This document shows, in pieces, positions 32,983 to 42,870 of a stretch of 64,000 nucleotides of DNA. Position numbers and translations under genes: made by a program. Below the pieces are notes generated by a model. The model was not told where the DNA came from and did no database searches. It saw only the letters and a list, made by a program, of their open reading frames with translations. Numbering within the stretch: the stretch's first letter is position 1; each line of letters opens with the position of its first letter. The DNA is from Gliomastix tumulicola (lineage: Eukaryota; Ascomycota; Sordariomycetes; Hypocreales; Bionectriaceae), in the NCBI GenBank assembly GCA_001599755.1, contig BCHX01000001.1, positions 1,922,001 through 1,986,000 on the forward strand, written 5' to 3'.

Positions 32983-34088
32983 ATGAGGTCGTCAATTCCT
33001 CGAGCCTTGAACGGCGCCTTCAATGGCATCCAGAGGCGGGCGTATTCGACTCCTCGTCATCTGCTGTCCATCAGTGATTTGACTCCGGCAGAGTTCACCA
33101 ATCTGGTGCGCAATGCGGCCGTTCACAAGAAGGCTGTAAAGGAAGGGCTTGCACCGCTCTCACTGAGCACCGGACTCTCCAACCAGACCGTTGCCATGAC
33201 TTTCAGCAAGCGAAGCACTCGGACTCGTGTATCGACCGAGGCAGCCGTGACGATCATGGGTGGTCACCCCATGTTTCTTGGAAAGGACGACATCCAGCTC
33301 GGCGTAAGTAGCTTCTAAGACCCCTTGGCCGAGACTGTTGCTGAAATGGGCTGTGATAGGTGAATGAATCGCTTTACGATACCTCTGTTGTCATCTCATC
33401 CATGACATCCTGCATCGTTGCTAGGGTCGGGCCTCATTCAGATGTTGCCGGCCTCGCCGAGCACTCCAGCGTTCCCGTCATCAACGCTCTCTCTGATGAC
33501 TTCCATCCTCTTCAAACCATCGCAGACTACCTCACTATCCTTGAAGCATTTCCGTCATCTCAGTCTACAGGAACGAGCCTAGGTCTAAACGGCCTCAAGA
33601 TTGCCTGGGTCGGTGACTCCAATAACGTCCTTTTCGACCTCGCCACGGCCTCGGTGAAGCTTGGCGTCGACATCGCCGTCGCGTCGCCTAAGGGATACGG
33701 TATCCCAGACCGCATGAGGCAGCTCATCAACTCGGCATCCGAGGGCGTGAGCTCTCCCGGAAAGCTGTCGGAGACGACTATCCCAGAGGAAGCTATCAAG
33801 GATGCCGACATCCTGGTCACGGATACGTGGATCTCGATGGGCCAGGAGAGCGAAAAGAAGAAGCGACTGGACGCTTTCGCTGGGTACCAGATCACAAGCG
33901 AGCTGGCTAAGCGAGGCGGTGCCAAGGAGGGCTGGAAGTTTATGCATTGTCTGCCACGACATCCCGAGGAGGTCGCGGATGAGGTGTTCTACGGCCCCAG
34001 GTCCCTAGTATTCCCTGAGGCCGAGAACCGCCTGTGGGCAGCCATCGCTGCGCTGGAAGGATTCGTTGTGAATAAGGGGAAGATTTGA
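32983..34088 (+). CDS. argB: Ornithine carbamoyltransferase, mitochondrial
   Basis: Makes citrulline from ornithine and carbamoyl phosphate in arginine biosynthesis; in filamentous fungi it works in the mitochondrial matrix. Two exons (32983-33303, 33360-34088; GTAAGT..TAG) give 349 aa. Residues 1-24 are Arg/Ser-rich without acids (RSSIPRALNGAFNGIQRRAY), a mitochondrial presequence. The carbamoyl phosphate motif STRTR is at 78-82. The ornithine-side motifs DTWISMGQE and HCLPRHPEEVADEVF (His303-Arg307) are intact, including the catalytic Cys in HCLP. Corresponds to argB of Aspergillus and arg-12 of Neurospora. Convergent with ILV6; a Gcn4-type site lies upstream. Confidence 0.97.
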
Positions 34089-34431
34089 AGGAGGCCCAAT
34101 TTAGAGGGCTACGTCGAGCCGGTATTTTGACATAATCCATGGCTTACAAGCCCGAATAACGCACATGTACACAATTACACACAATTCGTCTCTTTTTTTT
34201 TTTTTTCTTTCTTTTCTCCGAATTCAATGGACTAATAGACAAGCGGGCAATTCAAAGGGTGGCCATGACCGGCTTATATATCCCATCACAGTAGCATTTG
34301 GAGATTGACGTCCGTTGGCACTACTACCAGTCCTTGGGGGGATATGACAGTTGAGTAGTAACAATCGCCTGCATATGACAAGAAACGCATATCTCCCTGG
34401 CAAATTTTCCCACCAAACTCCATAAACTGAC
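34089..34431. other. Convergent 3' region between OTC and ILV6
   Basis: 343 bp between two stop codons, with a 16-T run and further T-rich DNA at 34190-34215. The transcripts may overlap; no other feature seen. Confidence 0.6.
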
Positions 34432-35479
34432 TTAGCCAGGGGGCAGCTGGCTATGGTCGACGGCCTCGTCCGCTTCCTGGGCCATGGCCTGCTCGTTCAA
34501 GCCCTGCAGAGGCGATCGGGGGAGGGCCATGAGCCCAGTTCGAGCCGATTCTAGGATACCGAAGGGGGCAATGAGCTTGAGGAACGAGTCGATCCTAGTC
34601 TGCTTGGCAGACCTGTGCGGGCTGTGTCAGTACATAAACATAGGAGGGGTAGATCTAGCGATAGGCCACTTACACCTCCACGATGCAGCTCGTGTTGCTG
34701 ATATCCAGCACCTTGCCACCGAACTGATGAGTAAAGTAGGTGATACTCCTGAGATGCTCGTGCTTCTGCCTGAGCGCCTCCGAAGCAACCAGCTTGCTAG
34801 GGTGGAAGTCCTTGGCGGTCTGCTCGAGACTATGCGGCTCAATGTTCTCGCCGCCGTCCTCGGTCTCGATGGAGGGCTCGCCAGCAGTGATCTCGCGGTG
34901 GTGGTGCAGGAGCTCCTCGAAGTACTCGGGGCCGAGAATGTTGACCTTTGCCAGAAGGAGCTCGCGCTGGACAAGGGCCGATTTTGTGTAGTCGAGGACG
35001 GCCCAGACGGGGACCAGATCCTCGAGCTGCCGCCTCGCCTGCTCGACAACGCCGTCGTGGCCCGTCAGGACGATGGTCATGCGGGAGAGGTCCTTGACCT
35101 CGGTGTTGCAGACGACGAGCGACTCAATGTTGAAACCGCGGGCGGCAATGATACCGGAGAGACGGGACAGGACACCGGGCTCGTTCTGGACGAGACAATT
35201 GAGGATATGGCGCTTGGGAGGGTCGACCTCCGGTACCGGGGTCTCGTAGAGGATATTGGACACAGCGGCCTGAGCGGACCACGAGGGCGGCGCGGTCGTG
35301 ATGGGCAGAGGAGCGGAGCGTCGTCGAAGGGCCTTGTAGGCAATGGCAGAGGTCGACCTGCTGTTGGAGCTATACCTCACCGCCCCGAGAGCGCTCGAGG
35401 TGGCGGTTGTCCGAGCAGCGAGCACGGCAGACCGGAGCGCCGTCGTCGCCGTCGTCGTGGCGGGCCGGATGGAAGCCAT
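34432..35479 (-). CDS. ILV6: Acetolactate synthase regulatory (small) subunit, mitochondrial
   Basis: Regulatory partner of the acetolactate synthase catalytic subunit (Ilv2) in valine, leucine and isoleucine synthesis; confers valine feedback inhibition. Two exons (35479-34674, 34612-34432) joined as IVEV|SAKQTRIDSF give 328 aa. An Arg/Ala/Thr-rich presequence of about 50 residues (MASIRPATTTATTALRSAVL) directs it to mitochondria. The first ACT domain starts HILNCLVQNEPGVLSRLSGI, with the glycine-rich turn GIIAARGFNIESL. The second C-terminal ACT-like domain spans the intron: SIETEDGG is the fungal insertion, then ITYFTHQFGGKVLDISNTSCIVEV and LIAPFGILESARTGLMALPRS. Length is close to yeast Ilv6 (309 aa). 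Convergent with OTC and divergent from the KH protein gene. Confidence 0.96.
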
Positions 35480-36450
35480 CTTGCAATCGATCCCTAGCGA
35501 GAACACACGAGGCAATCGCTGGGCGAGATGCAGGTGTTGAAGGCTGGATTGTGTTCCTAGCAGAATCAATTGGAGCAGAGCCGAGGGGAAGAAAGAAAGT
35601 TTCCCGTATCTCAATGGACTTCTAGGCCTGAAGGGACTAAGAAAATAGTGGGGTGGTCCGTTTATCGGTGAGGAATCGGAATGGAACCTCAGCTGCATGC
35701 GCCGGGACTGTGACTGTACGTAGTGGGCAATTCGCTACCTTTGACTGGCTAATCTGCTGAATGAGTCAGTGTCAAGCTTTGAACTACCTGGGCCTACAGC
35801 CCGTGATAAGACTCGTCTCCTTTCATATCTACTGGGGTCAAGATTGACTGGTAAGTGGTCTGAATTGGACTTAACATCTCATGAGAATGACTACTAGTAG
35901 TGTTGGAGTTGCTATCTCGCCTAATACAATAACCTCAAGGTGAAAAAGAGAACGATTATGTCCCAATTAGATACGTAATAGCCTCCATCTGTACGGATGA
36001 AAATCTCTCCGTCATTATCCTTCCTGAAGTGTGATTCTCCATGATGCTGGGACATGCAAGATGTTGGAATCCGTCCATGCAGGTCTAGGTTAACCCACAA
36101 ATCCACTGTCTATCACGCTATTCCTTGTTCAGATGAGCGACCCCACTTCTTCAACCTCCACCATTCTTCGAGAGCCTCAATTTCAAGTTTGCTTTCTCCA
36201 ACCACGCGAGTAGTTCTACAATCTGCATATCTTGTCGCTGGCGCGTCTCTCCGGTCTAGAGGCTGGCGCGAAACGCATAGAGATAACAAGAACTCTTCTA
36301 CGACTACCGAGACGTCCCTGGAATAGCTACTCTTCGTTCCGGGGCTTTGCGATCCGATCAACACTTGCGGACCCGCGCGCTCCTCGACTACCGTTCATCA
36401 AACACTACGACTTCCGCGCACGCGAGCATTCGTGTAGCCTCATATCCACC
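35480..36450. other. Divergent promoter region, ILV6 / KH protein gene
   Basis: About 970 bp between divergent start codons, moderately AT-rich. Holds one perfect Gcn4/AP-1-type site. No other gene is supported. Confidence 0.6.
35762..35768. promoter_or_regulatory. Perfect Gcn4/CPC-1 site (TGAGTCA) upstream of ILV6
   Basis: TGAGTCA is the palindromic TGASTCA target of Gcn4-type bZIP factors. It lies about 285 bp upstream of the ILV6 start and about 685 bp upstream of the divergent KH gene, so ILV6 is the likelier target. Confidence 0.55.
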
Positions 36451-38483
36451 ATGGATGACGCCGAGAAACCTACCGTCAAGCGCTCTCGCTTCGACCAGAC
36501 GGAGCCGGAGCCTAAGAAGTCCCGATTCGATCGACGTTCCCGCTCGCCTGTGAACCGACGTCCTGTCACTTCAAGCAGGGAGCGGAGCCCGCTTCCCCAT
36601 GAGGATGGTGATGAGGCCAGGAACTCTGCTAAGGCTGCGGCCGGTATGCCATGACTTGACTCAATTCCCCTGGGCGCACTTCACCCGCTGACATTCCTCA
36701 TTCCAGCCGCCATCGCAGACAAGATTAATTCCATGACCGCCCGCAAAGGCATCCAGCACGCTGACGTGCCCCCGATCAACAATCCGGCCAGCCCTACACC
36801 TCCGAAGCCCGCGACGGCGTCGAACCCCAGCTCCGGCCCCCCTCCGGCTATCAATGGCGAGATGTATGTTGCGGACGGCGATTACATCCAGGACATCGAG
36901 GTCAATGACCTGAGGAATCGCTACATCCTCACCAAGGGATCAACGCAGAAAATGGTAATTACTACATGATATTCCACTGATCTCTCAGCTTGCTGTCCCG
37001 TCGCACGACGACTGCATTCACGCTAGAGCACTTGTGTTTACGATCGCATGCTCACATGGCGTACCAGTCACAATGCACAACCACGTCACTGCTCCTACTG
37101 ACTCCCGCTTGAATAGATACAAGATGAGACTGGCGCTGGTACGCATCCGCTCTGAAACCTCTCACACATTACGTCTAGGATATGTTTGTTGACTTTTGAA
37201 GATGTCACTACCCGCGGAAGCTACGTCCCTAACAAAAGCATGGCAACGGCGGCGGTAAGTTTTTGACCACTCTTGGACGGCCCTCTAGGGGAGATTGCAG
37301 ACTGATCGTGTTGCGCAGAACCCTCCTCTCTACCTGCACATCACAAGCACTACCAAGACCGGACTCGAAAAGGCTGTGGCCAAAATCAAGGAGCTCATCG
37401 ACCAAGACCTCCCTCAGCTGGTTGACGATCGACGCCTCCGACGGCGGGATCAGCAGGAGCCAGTGGAGAGAGATGAGTTCGGACGAGTACGTACAGAAAC
37501 CCTGAATCGGGTGAGGTTGCTAATATGGGGTGATGAAATCTAGCGCAAGTGGCGAGTTGAAACTGTTCCCATCGACCTGGAGCCTTTGCCTGGCTTCAAT
37601 CTTCGAGCCCAGGTTGTCGGACACGGCGGTGCCTATGTCAAGCATATCCAGCAGGAGACTGGGTGTCGTGTGCAGATCAAGGGCAGAGGCTCCGGCTACT
37701 TCGAGTCGGCAACGGGTCGAGAGAGTGACGAGGATATGCACCTCAGCGTTACGTAAGTTTGAGCTTCCTTTTGATGACGTTTGAATTCACTAACAAAACA
37801 GTGGCCCCGATGATCGCATGATTGACAAGGCCAAGGAGCTTTGCGAGGATTTGATCTCGAACGTGAAAGATCAGTATGAGGAGTTCAAGTCGCGACCCCC
37901 TCGACAGCACGGAGGCCACGGGGGTGGCCACGGCGGAGGCTACGGGGGCCATGGAGGGCACGGAGGTTATGGAGGCCATGGAGGTCACGGCCAGAACCAC
38001 GGCGGATACAACAACAATCACCGCAGCTCTTCTCACGGAGATTCTTACGGAAACGGCAGCAACTACGGAAGGCACGGTGACTCCGGTGTGAACAGTCCGG
38101 GGCCAATCGCTCTTGGAGCTTCGCCTGCGACTGGAACCGGTAGCCCGAGCACCGCGCAGCAAGACTATGCGGCGCAATACTATCAGTATTACGGTGCTGC
38201 TGCTGCTGGAGGGAGTGACCCCTACGCTGCTTATGGCGGATACAACAACTACGTTGCCGCCATGTACCAGTACTACCAAGGGCAGGGCCAGCAAGCGGCA
38301 CCTCAAGCACCCGGCCAGGCGGGCTCACCACCTCCGCCTCCACCTGGTGATACTGCCCCTCCACCGCCTCCCCCACCACCCGGCTCGGCTCCCCCACCGC
38401 CTCCTCCGCCACCGGGTGCTAGTTCTGGGTCTTCTGCTGGTGGTGGCCAGTATAGCCATCAACCGCCTCCTCCAGGCCTGTAG
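36451..38483 (+). CDS. KH-domain RNA-binding protein, KHDC4/BLOM7-like
   Basis: Probable nuclear splicing-linked RNA-binding protein; human KHDC4 (BLOM7alpha) interacts with the Prp19 complex. Seven exons join in phase: 36451-36643, 36707-36954, 37117-37138, 37202-37254, 37319-37486, 37544-37752, 37802-38483, giving 524 aa. Exons 3 and 4 are 22 and 53 nt. The N-terminus has RSRFDRRSRSP Arg/Ser dipeptides and KxSRFDQ repeats. A first divergent KH-like unit covers about 145-220 (DVTTRGSYVPNKSM), a second covers about 228-320 with the KHDC4 signature VVGHGGAYVKHIQQETGCRVQIKGRGSGYFES. A Gly/His-rich run (GGHGGH, about 335-365) and a proline-rich tail (PPPPPP blocks) complete it. The Gly-His run and proline tail suggest condensate or SH3/WW contacts (inference). 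Confidence 0.9.
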
Positions 38484-39105
38484 GTGGGCGCATATCGGAG
38501 CGCGTACGCGGGAAATGCTGGGCGTTTCACCCCCCTCTGAGAATGGTATTCATGTGTCTTGTTCACAGGCCCATTTCCTCGGGTCATTCAATTCGGCCGG
38601 GATACATGAAGGTGGCCAACTCGCCATACACATGGAAGGCGAGCTAAGGATCCAATTCCTTTCTAGTTTGGGGATACAAAAGGTGTCTGAACCACTAATA
38701 TGGTAGGGACTAAGGTATTGGCAGCTTTATTCCGTGCTCTGAGCTTTCCAGCGGCTGCTGAGGGAAATCGCCAAGATGCCAAGGGCTCGGATTAATTGCA
38801 AATCAAAATCATATAAGCAGTGTACATTGAGTTGAGATTAATCAAGAAGAAAGTCTTGGGAACGTTCTCAACGTGTTGCTATATGGTATGTGAAAGTCTG
38901 AGTGAAGGTCCTTGGGTCAGAGCTCTAGCATGGTATAGGTGTGTTATCGATAAGCCGCCCACCTGGAAAGCGGGCCTCCCCTCTGAGAGCTGTCAGGAAA
39001 GAGTGTCAAGGCATCTTCTCCGTTAGCAAACACACCAGAACTCGGGACAACGATTGATTGTGAACCCCCAATTTGGTTGTTGATTGGGGACATGTCATAT
39101 TCGAG
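38484..39105. other. Intergenic region between KH protein and TRAPPC13-like genes
   Basis: 622 bp between same-strand genes. Nothing recognised beyond AT-rich 3' flank and the next promoter. Confidence 0.6.
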
Positions 39106-40238
39106 ATGAGCCACCAAAGATACCCGTCACACGACCCAGCCAAAGAGCCGCATTCTATATCTCTGAAGGTCCTCCGGTATGCTGCAGCTCGCCCCTACTG
39201 TTTATGCTTCCTGGCACGACATTACGAGGCATACGAAGCGTCTACAAAAGGAACTTCTTCTGGCTGACATACGTGTAAATCAGATTATCTCGACCGTCTC
39301 TGGTCCCCCAGTATCCCTTCGAGACGCCACTCTCCCCTCCGTCCTCGACCAAACCTGGCACCTTCCCGGCGTCCCTAGCCTACTCGACCGACGCCGATAC
39401 CAACCCGTCCCCGTTCCTGCTGAGCCCGATCCTCAACCTGCCCGTGTCATTCGGCTCAGCCTACGTCGGCGAGACCTTCTCGTGCACGCTCTCGGCCAAC
39501 AACGACCTCTCCCCGGAGGCAGGCAAGACAATACGCGATGTGCGGATCGAGGCCGAGATGAAGACGCCCGCGGTGGTGCGCCCGCAGAAGCTGGAGCTCG
39601 GCGGCGGCAACGGCAGCGGCAGCGGCAGCGGCAGCGGCAGCGGCGAGGAGCAGCGCAAGGACCTGGCGCCGGGCGACACGCTGCAGGGCGTGGTGAGCTT
39701 CAGCCTCAAGGAGGAGGGCAACCACGTGCTCGCGGTGACGGTGAGCTACTACGAGGCTACGGAGACGAGCGGGCGGACGCGGACGTTTAGGAAGCTGTAC
39801 CAGTTTATATGCAAGTCGTCGCTCATTGTGCGGACCAAGATGAGTCCACTGAGCACGCTGGAGCTGCCGCCGCCGCCGCCATCATCATCGGAGGAAGATG
39901 GCGGAGGAGGAGGAGGAGCAGGCAAGAAGAGATGGGTGCTGGAGGCGCAGCTGGAGAACTGCAGCGACGACGCGATACAGCTGGAGAAGGTGGTGATGGA
40001 GTGCGAGGAGGGGCTCCAGTACCAGGACTGCAACTGGGAGGTGAGCGGGAGCGCCAAGCCGGTGCTGCATCCCGGGGAGGTGGAACAGGTGTGCTTTGTG
40101 GTCTACGAGACTCAGGGCGGCATCAAGGCTACGAGGGACGGCAGGCTGATGTTTGGTGTCCTTGGGATAGGCTGGAGAGGAGAGATGGGGAATAGGGGGT
40201 TCCTGTCTACGGGGAAGCTGGGAACCAAGGCGGTGTGA
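39106..40238 (+). CDS. TRAPPC13: TRAPP complex subunit, TRAPPC13-like (DUF974)
   Basis: Probable accessory subunit of a TRAPP tethering complex that activates Rab GTPases at the Golgi. Two exons (39106-39176, 39284-40238) give 341 aa; the 107-nt intron joins SISLKVLR to LSRPSLVPQYPFETP, the usual start of fungal members. The conserved block FLLSPILNLPVSFGSAYVGETFSC is present, followed by beta-sandwich segments (VVSFSLKEEGNHVLAVTVSY; FRKLYQFICKSSLIVRTK; EAQLENCSDDAIQLEKVVME; PVLHPGEVEQVCFVVYE). Two low-complexity insertions stand out: a Gly-Ser repeat encoded by GGCAGC units near 39610-39645, and a PPPPPSSSEEDGGGGGG loop near 39870-39925. No transmembrane segment. Codon use in the 3' part is strongly G+C-rich. 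Confidence 0.88.
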
Positions 40239-42870
40239 TCCAAGATCAGACGGCGACGAATCACATAATCAGAGATGCAGAGCAGTGCAGTGCAGTGCAG
40301 TGCAGTCACGGCACGGCACGGGCATCAGGGAGTTCTGGACCGCGATCTGCGTTCTGTAATGATGAATTAACGTTAGATATGACACGATAGGGGACGTAGG
40401 CTGTGGAACAGTAAGCACAGGGTCACGCCGACAATTTATATGATCGGCAATTAACCTGTAACCTGGGGAGACTCGAGGGAGCGGAAGCAGGCCGGGTAAA
40501 GCACAGATAACCGCGTGTTTGGTATAGACAGAGGCGTATTGGAGGTGTATATAACCATCCCGTAAGCATATTGATTTACTCGAGGTATAGAACCGGTGCG
40601 CTCCAATACTACTTAATCGGATAAAGTGTCCAGGAGCGAAGCTAATGCACGGTGATGGGTATGTGATGATGCTAGGAGCGCCCTTGTACGGCAGCTGTAA
40701 TACCATCCATTTACGGCGATGCCACTTCGGCTCACCGTGGAAGAGTTGTCCCTGCCCTGACTGAGCCGGAGTTGGGTCGATCAGGTAAGGTACTAGTAGG
40801 TAATACATGCTGCTGGTTGGCTGGGTACTGTCGAGAGAAGCAAGCATGAGGGCAACGCCGATGCCGAAGCCGAGCTGTCCTCGCACATGCAGGCAGCCAC
40901 CGTGACATGTTTTGAAACAAGAATGGCGGTCAGGACGTGGGCGTGCGTACGAGCGAGAGCAAGAAAGAGAGCCGCCCTCACCAGAATGCGAGACGATGGT
41001 CTGCCCAGGATACCCGCCCTGTGGCCCTGCAGTCAGCGACTCGGAGCGAGAGCCAAGCGGTCTCCTGCATCTTGCAGCGATGCATCATGCAGCATGCAGC
41101 CGCCCCCCCCCAGTGCCATTGACAAGGATGTGATGGGTTCCGGGCTGGGTTGTCCTTTTTAACCTGTTTGAGGTTTCAGTCGGGGGCGACGGTACTAATA
41201 GTGTTGGGAGGACGAGAGAGACACAGCAGCAGCAGCGAGACAGAGACTATTCCCTTTGGAGGCGGGATGGGATGGGCGGAGTGACGGATCAGAGACAGCG
41301 CAGCCTGATAAGGAAAGGAGAGCAGCGCGAATCTCGGCTGGAGTGTCGTGCATGTGCCTCCTCTACTAGTATGTACTATCTGCCGTGATTGCGAGTGCTT
41401 CTCAGGAAGCGCAGGTGGTGCTTTGCAGGTGCTTTGCAGGTACCTGGAGGAACCTGGAGGAACCTGCGGGTACCTTTAGCTGGCGGCTTTCGTATAGACT
41501 CCATCTAGCCCCGACAAATCGGGAAAGATATTGGAAAATCCCCCTCACAGTCCCCGGCTGGATTTCAGGTGCTAGTACCTACCGAGCAAGTAGTGCCAGT
41601 GGCCAGGTCCCCGTGCAGCGGACGCCAGTTGAGGGCGCGGCGGCGTGGGAGAGTGACCGTGATGCGAGGTAGACTCGCTGGCCATCTGTCTCAGTGACTC
41701 GCGCCTGGCTCCAGCCCTGAGTTAATTCTCCGTCCGTGGCTTCGTCAGAGTCAGGGCCCAGGTACATAAGGTATCTGCTACTAGCAGTAATGTTGGGATC
41801 TATCGATCGGGGGGACGGAGGACATGTGAACACGACAGAGTAAAGTACTACTACTACCTATTCCAGGTTCACTTATCAGTTCGTTATCCAGATTCTGGAC
41901 GGGCTTCCCATTGGCAACTGCACGTGCGTACCTGCCTTAGCTCGCCCAACTGTCGACGTTGCGCGGTCAATTTTCGCACCGCATTTTATCTGTGCTTCCG
42001 TCACCTACTTTTTTTTTTTTTTCGTCTTCCCCTGTCCATCCGTTCCTCAACTCGAGAAAACAGAGAGAGACGTCCCTCGTCTGCCTGCGACGTCGCTACG
42101 CCCTCCGCCCGCGCTCGTTAAAGCCAATTCTACTCACCATAAGTTTGCCCTCATCTCCACCTGCTGGGCTCGTTGGGCACCTCCTCGATTTCCGTCCGAA
42201 CTGGAACGGCCACGCGAAACAGACTGTGATCCGCGACCACTCTGGCATCGTCCCTCTCGACAGAGTCCCTGGACCTCCTGGCGTCCCGTCTAAACCAGCA
42301 GGCATTCACTAGCCAGTACGTTTCTTTTGCTCGGCCACCAGCAAGCCCCCGAGAACCACGAAGAGGCACGCTGTCCCCGGGGTCGGCCACTTAAAAACCC
42401 ACTCTTTGGGGGTGCGAACCGGGAGCCCTCCGCCTTCGTCTTTCTTGCTTGGCACATGGCCTGGTGCCTCCTTGGATCTCTCCTCCTGGATGGCTCCCAC
42501 AATGTCTCAGACCGATTGCTGATAATCCTCCGTATAGCTCCTATCCTCCGTTTGCCACTGGACCGCCCAATTCCGAACCAGCAACTCCTCAAAAAGCTTC
42601 CTGGTGTCACAGAGCTGAGGTTCGAGCAGAGAGGCGGTTGCCTCTTTGGCTTCCGAGGAGAAGGCAGGGAACAGAAAATTGCAAAAAATTACCAAAAAAA
42701 ATAATACGAGAGAGCCCACACCGAGGGAACCCCAAGAAACCCCGAACCGAGTTACTCAGTACGACACTACCTCCGTCGAATCGCTTCATCTCGTCATACC
42801 GACTCCCACACCCAGAGACGGCAAACCACCAGACACCGGGCCTCGGCTTCGGCGAGGGGATTGACATGTC
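40239..42870. other. Intergenic region upstream of the DENN gene
   Basis: About 2.6 kb with no supported gene. It holds the TRAPPC13-like 3' flank, short repeats (GCAGT units; a CTTTGCAGGTGCTTTGCAGGT and GGAGGAACCT duplication at 41425-41470), T-runs near 42008 and a long probable leader before 42871. Minus-strand frames (40269-40886 and others) lack any domain. Confidence 0.55.
40282..40321. repeat. Compound pentanucleotide repeat (GCAGT)5(CACGG)3
   Basis: Five GCAGT units (40282-40306) followed directly by three CACGG units (40307-40321), just downstream of the TRAPPC13-like gene. Confidence 0.9.

Noticed and set aside
40269..40886. 205-codon minus-strand frame after the TRAPPC13-like gene
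   Set aside because: Runs through a pentanucleotide repeat and has no recognisable similarity.
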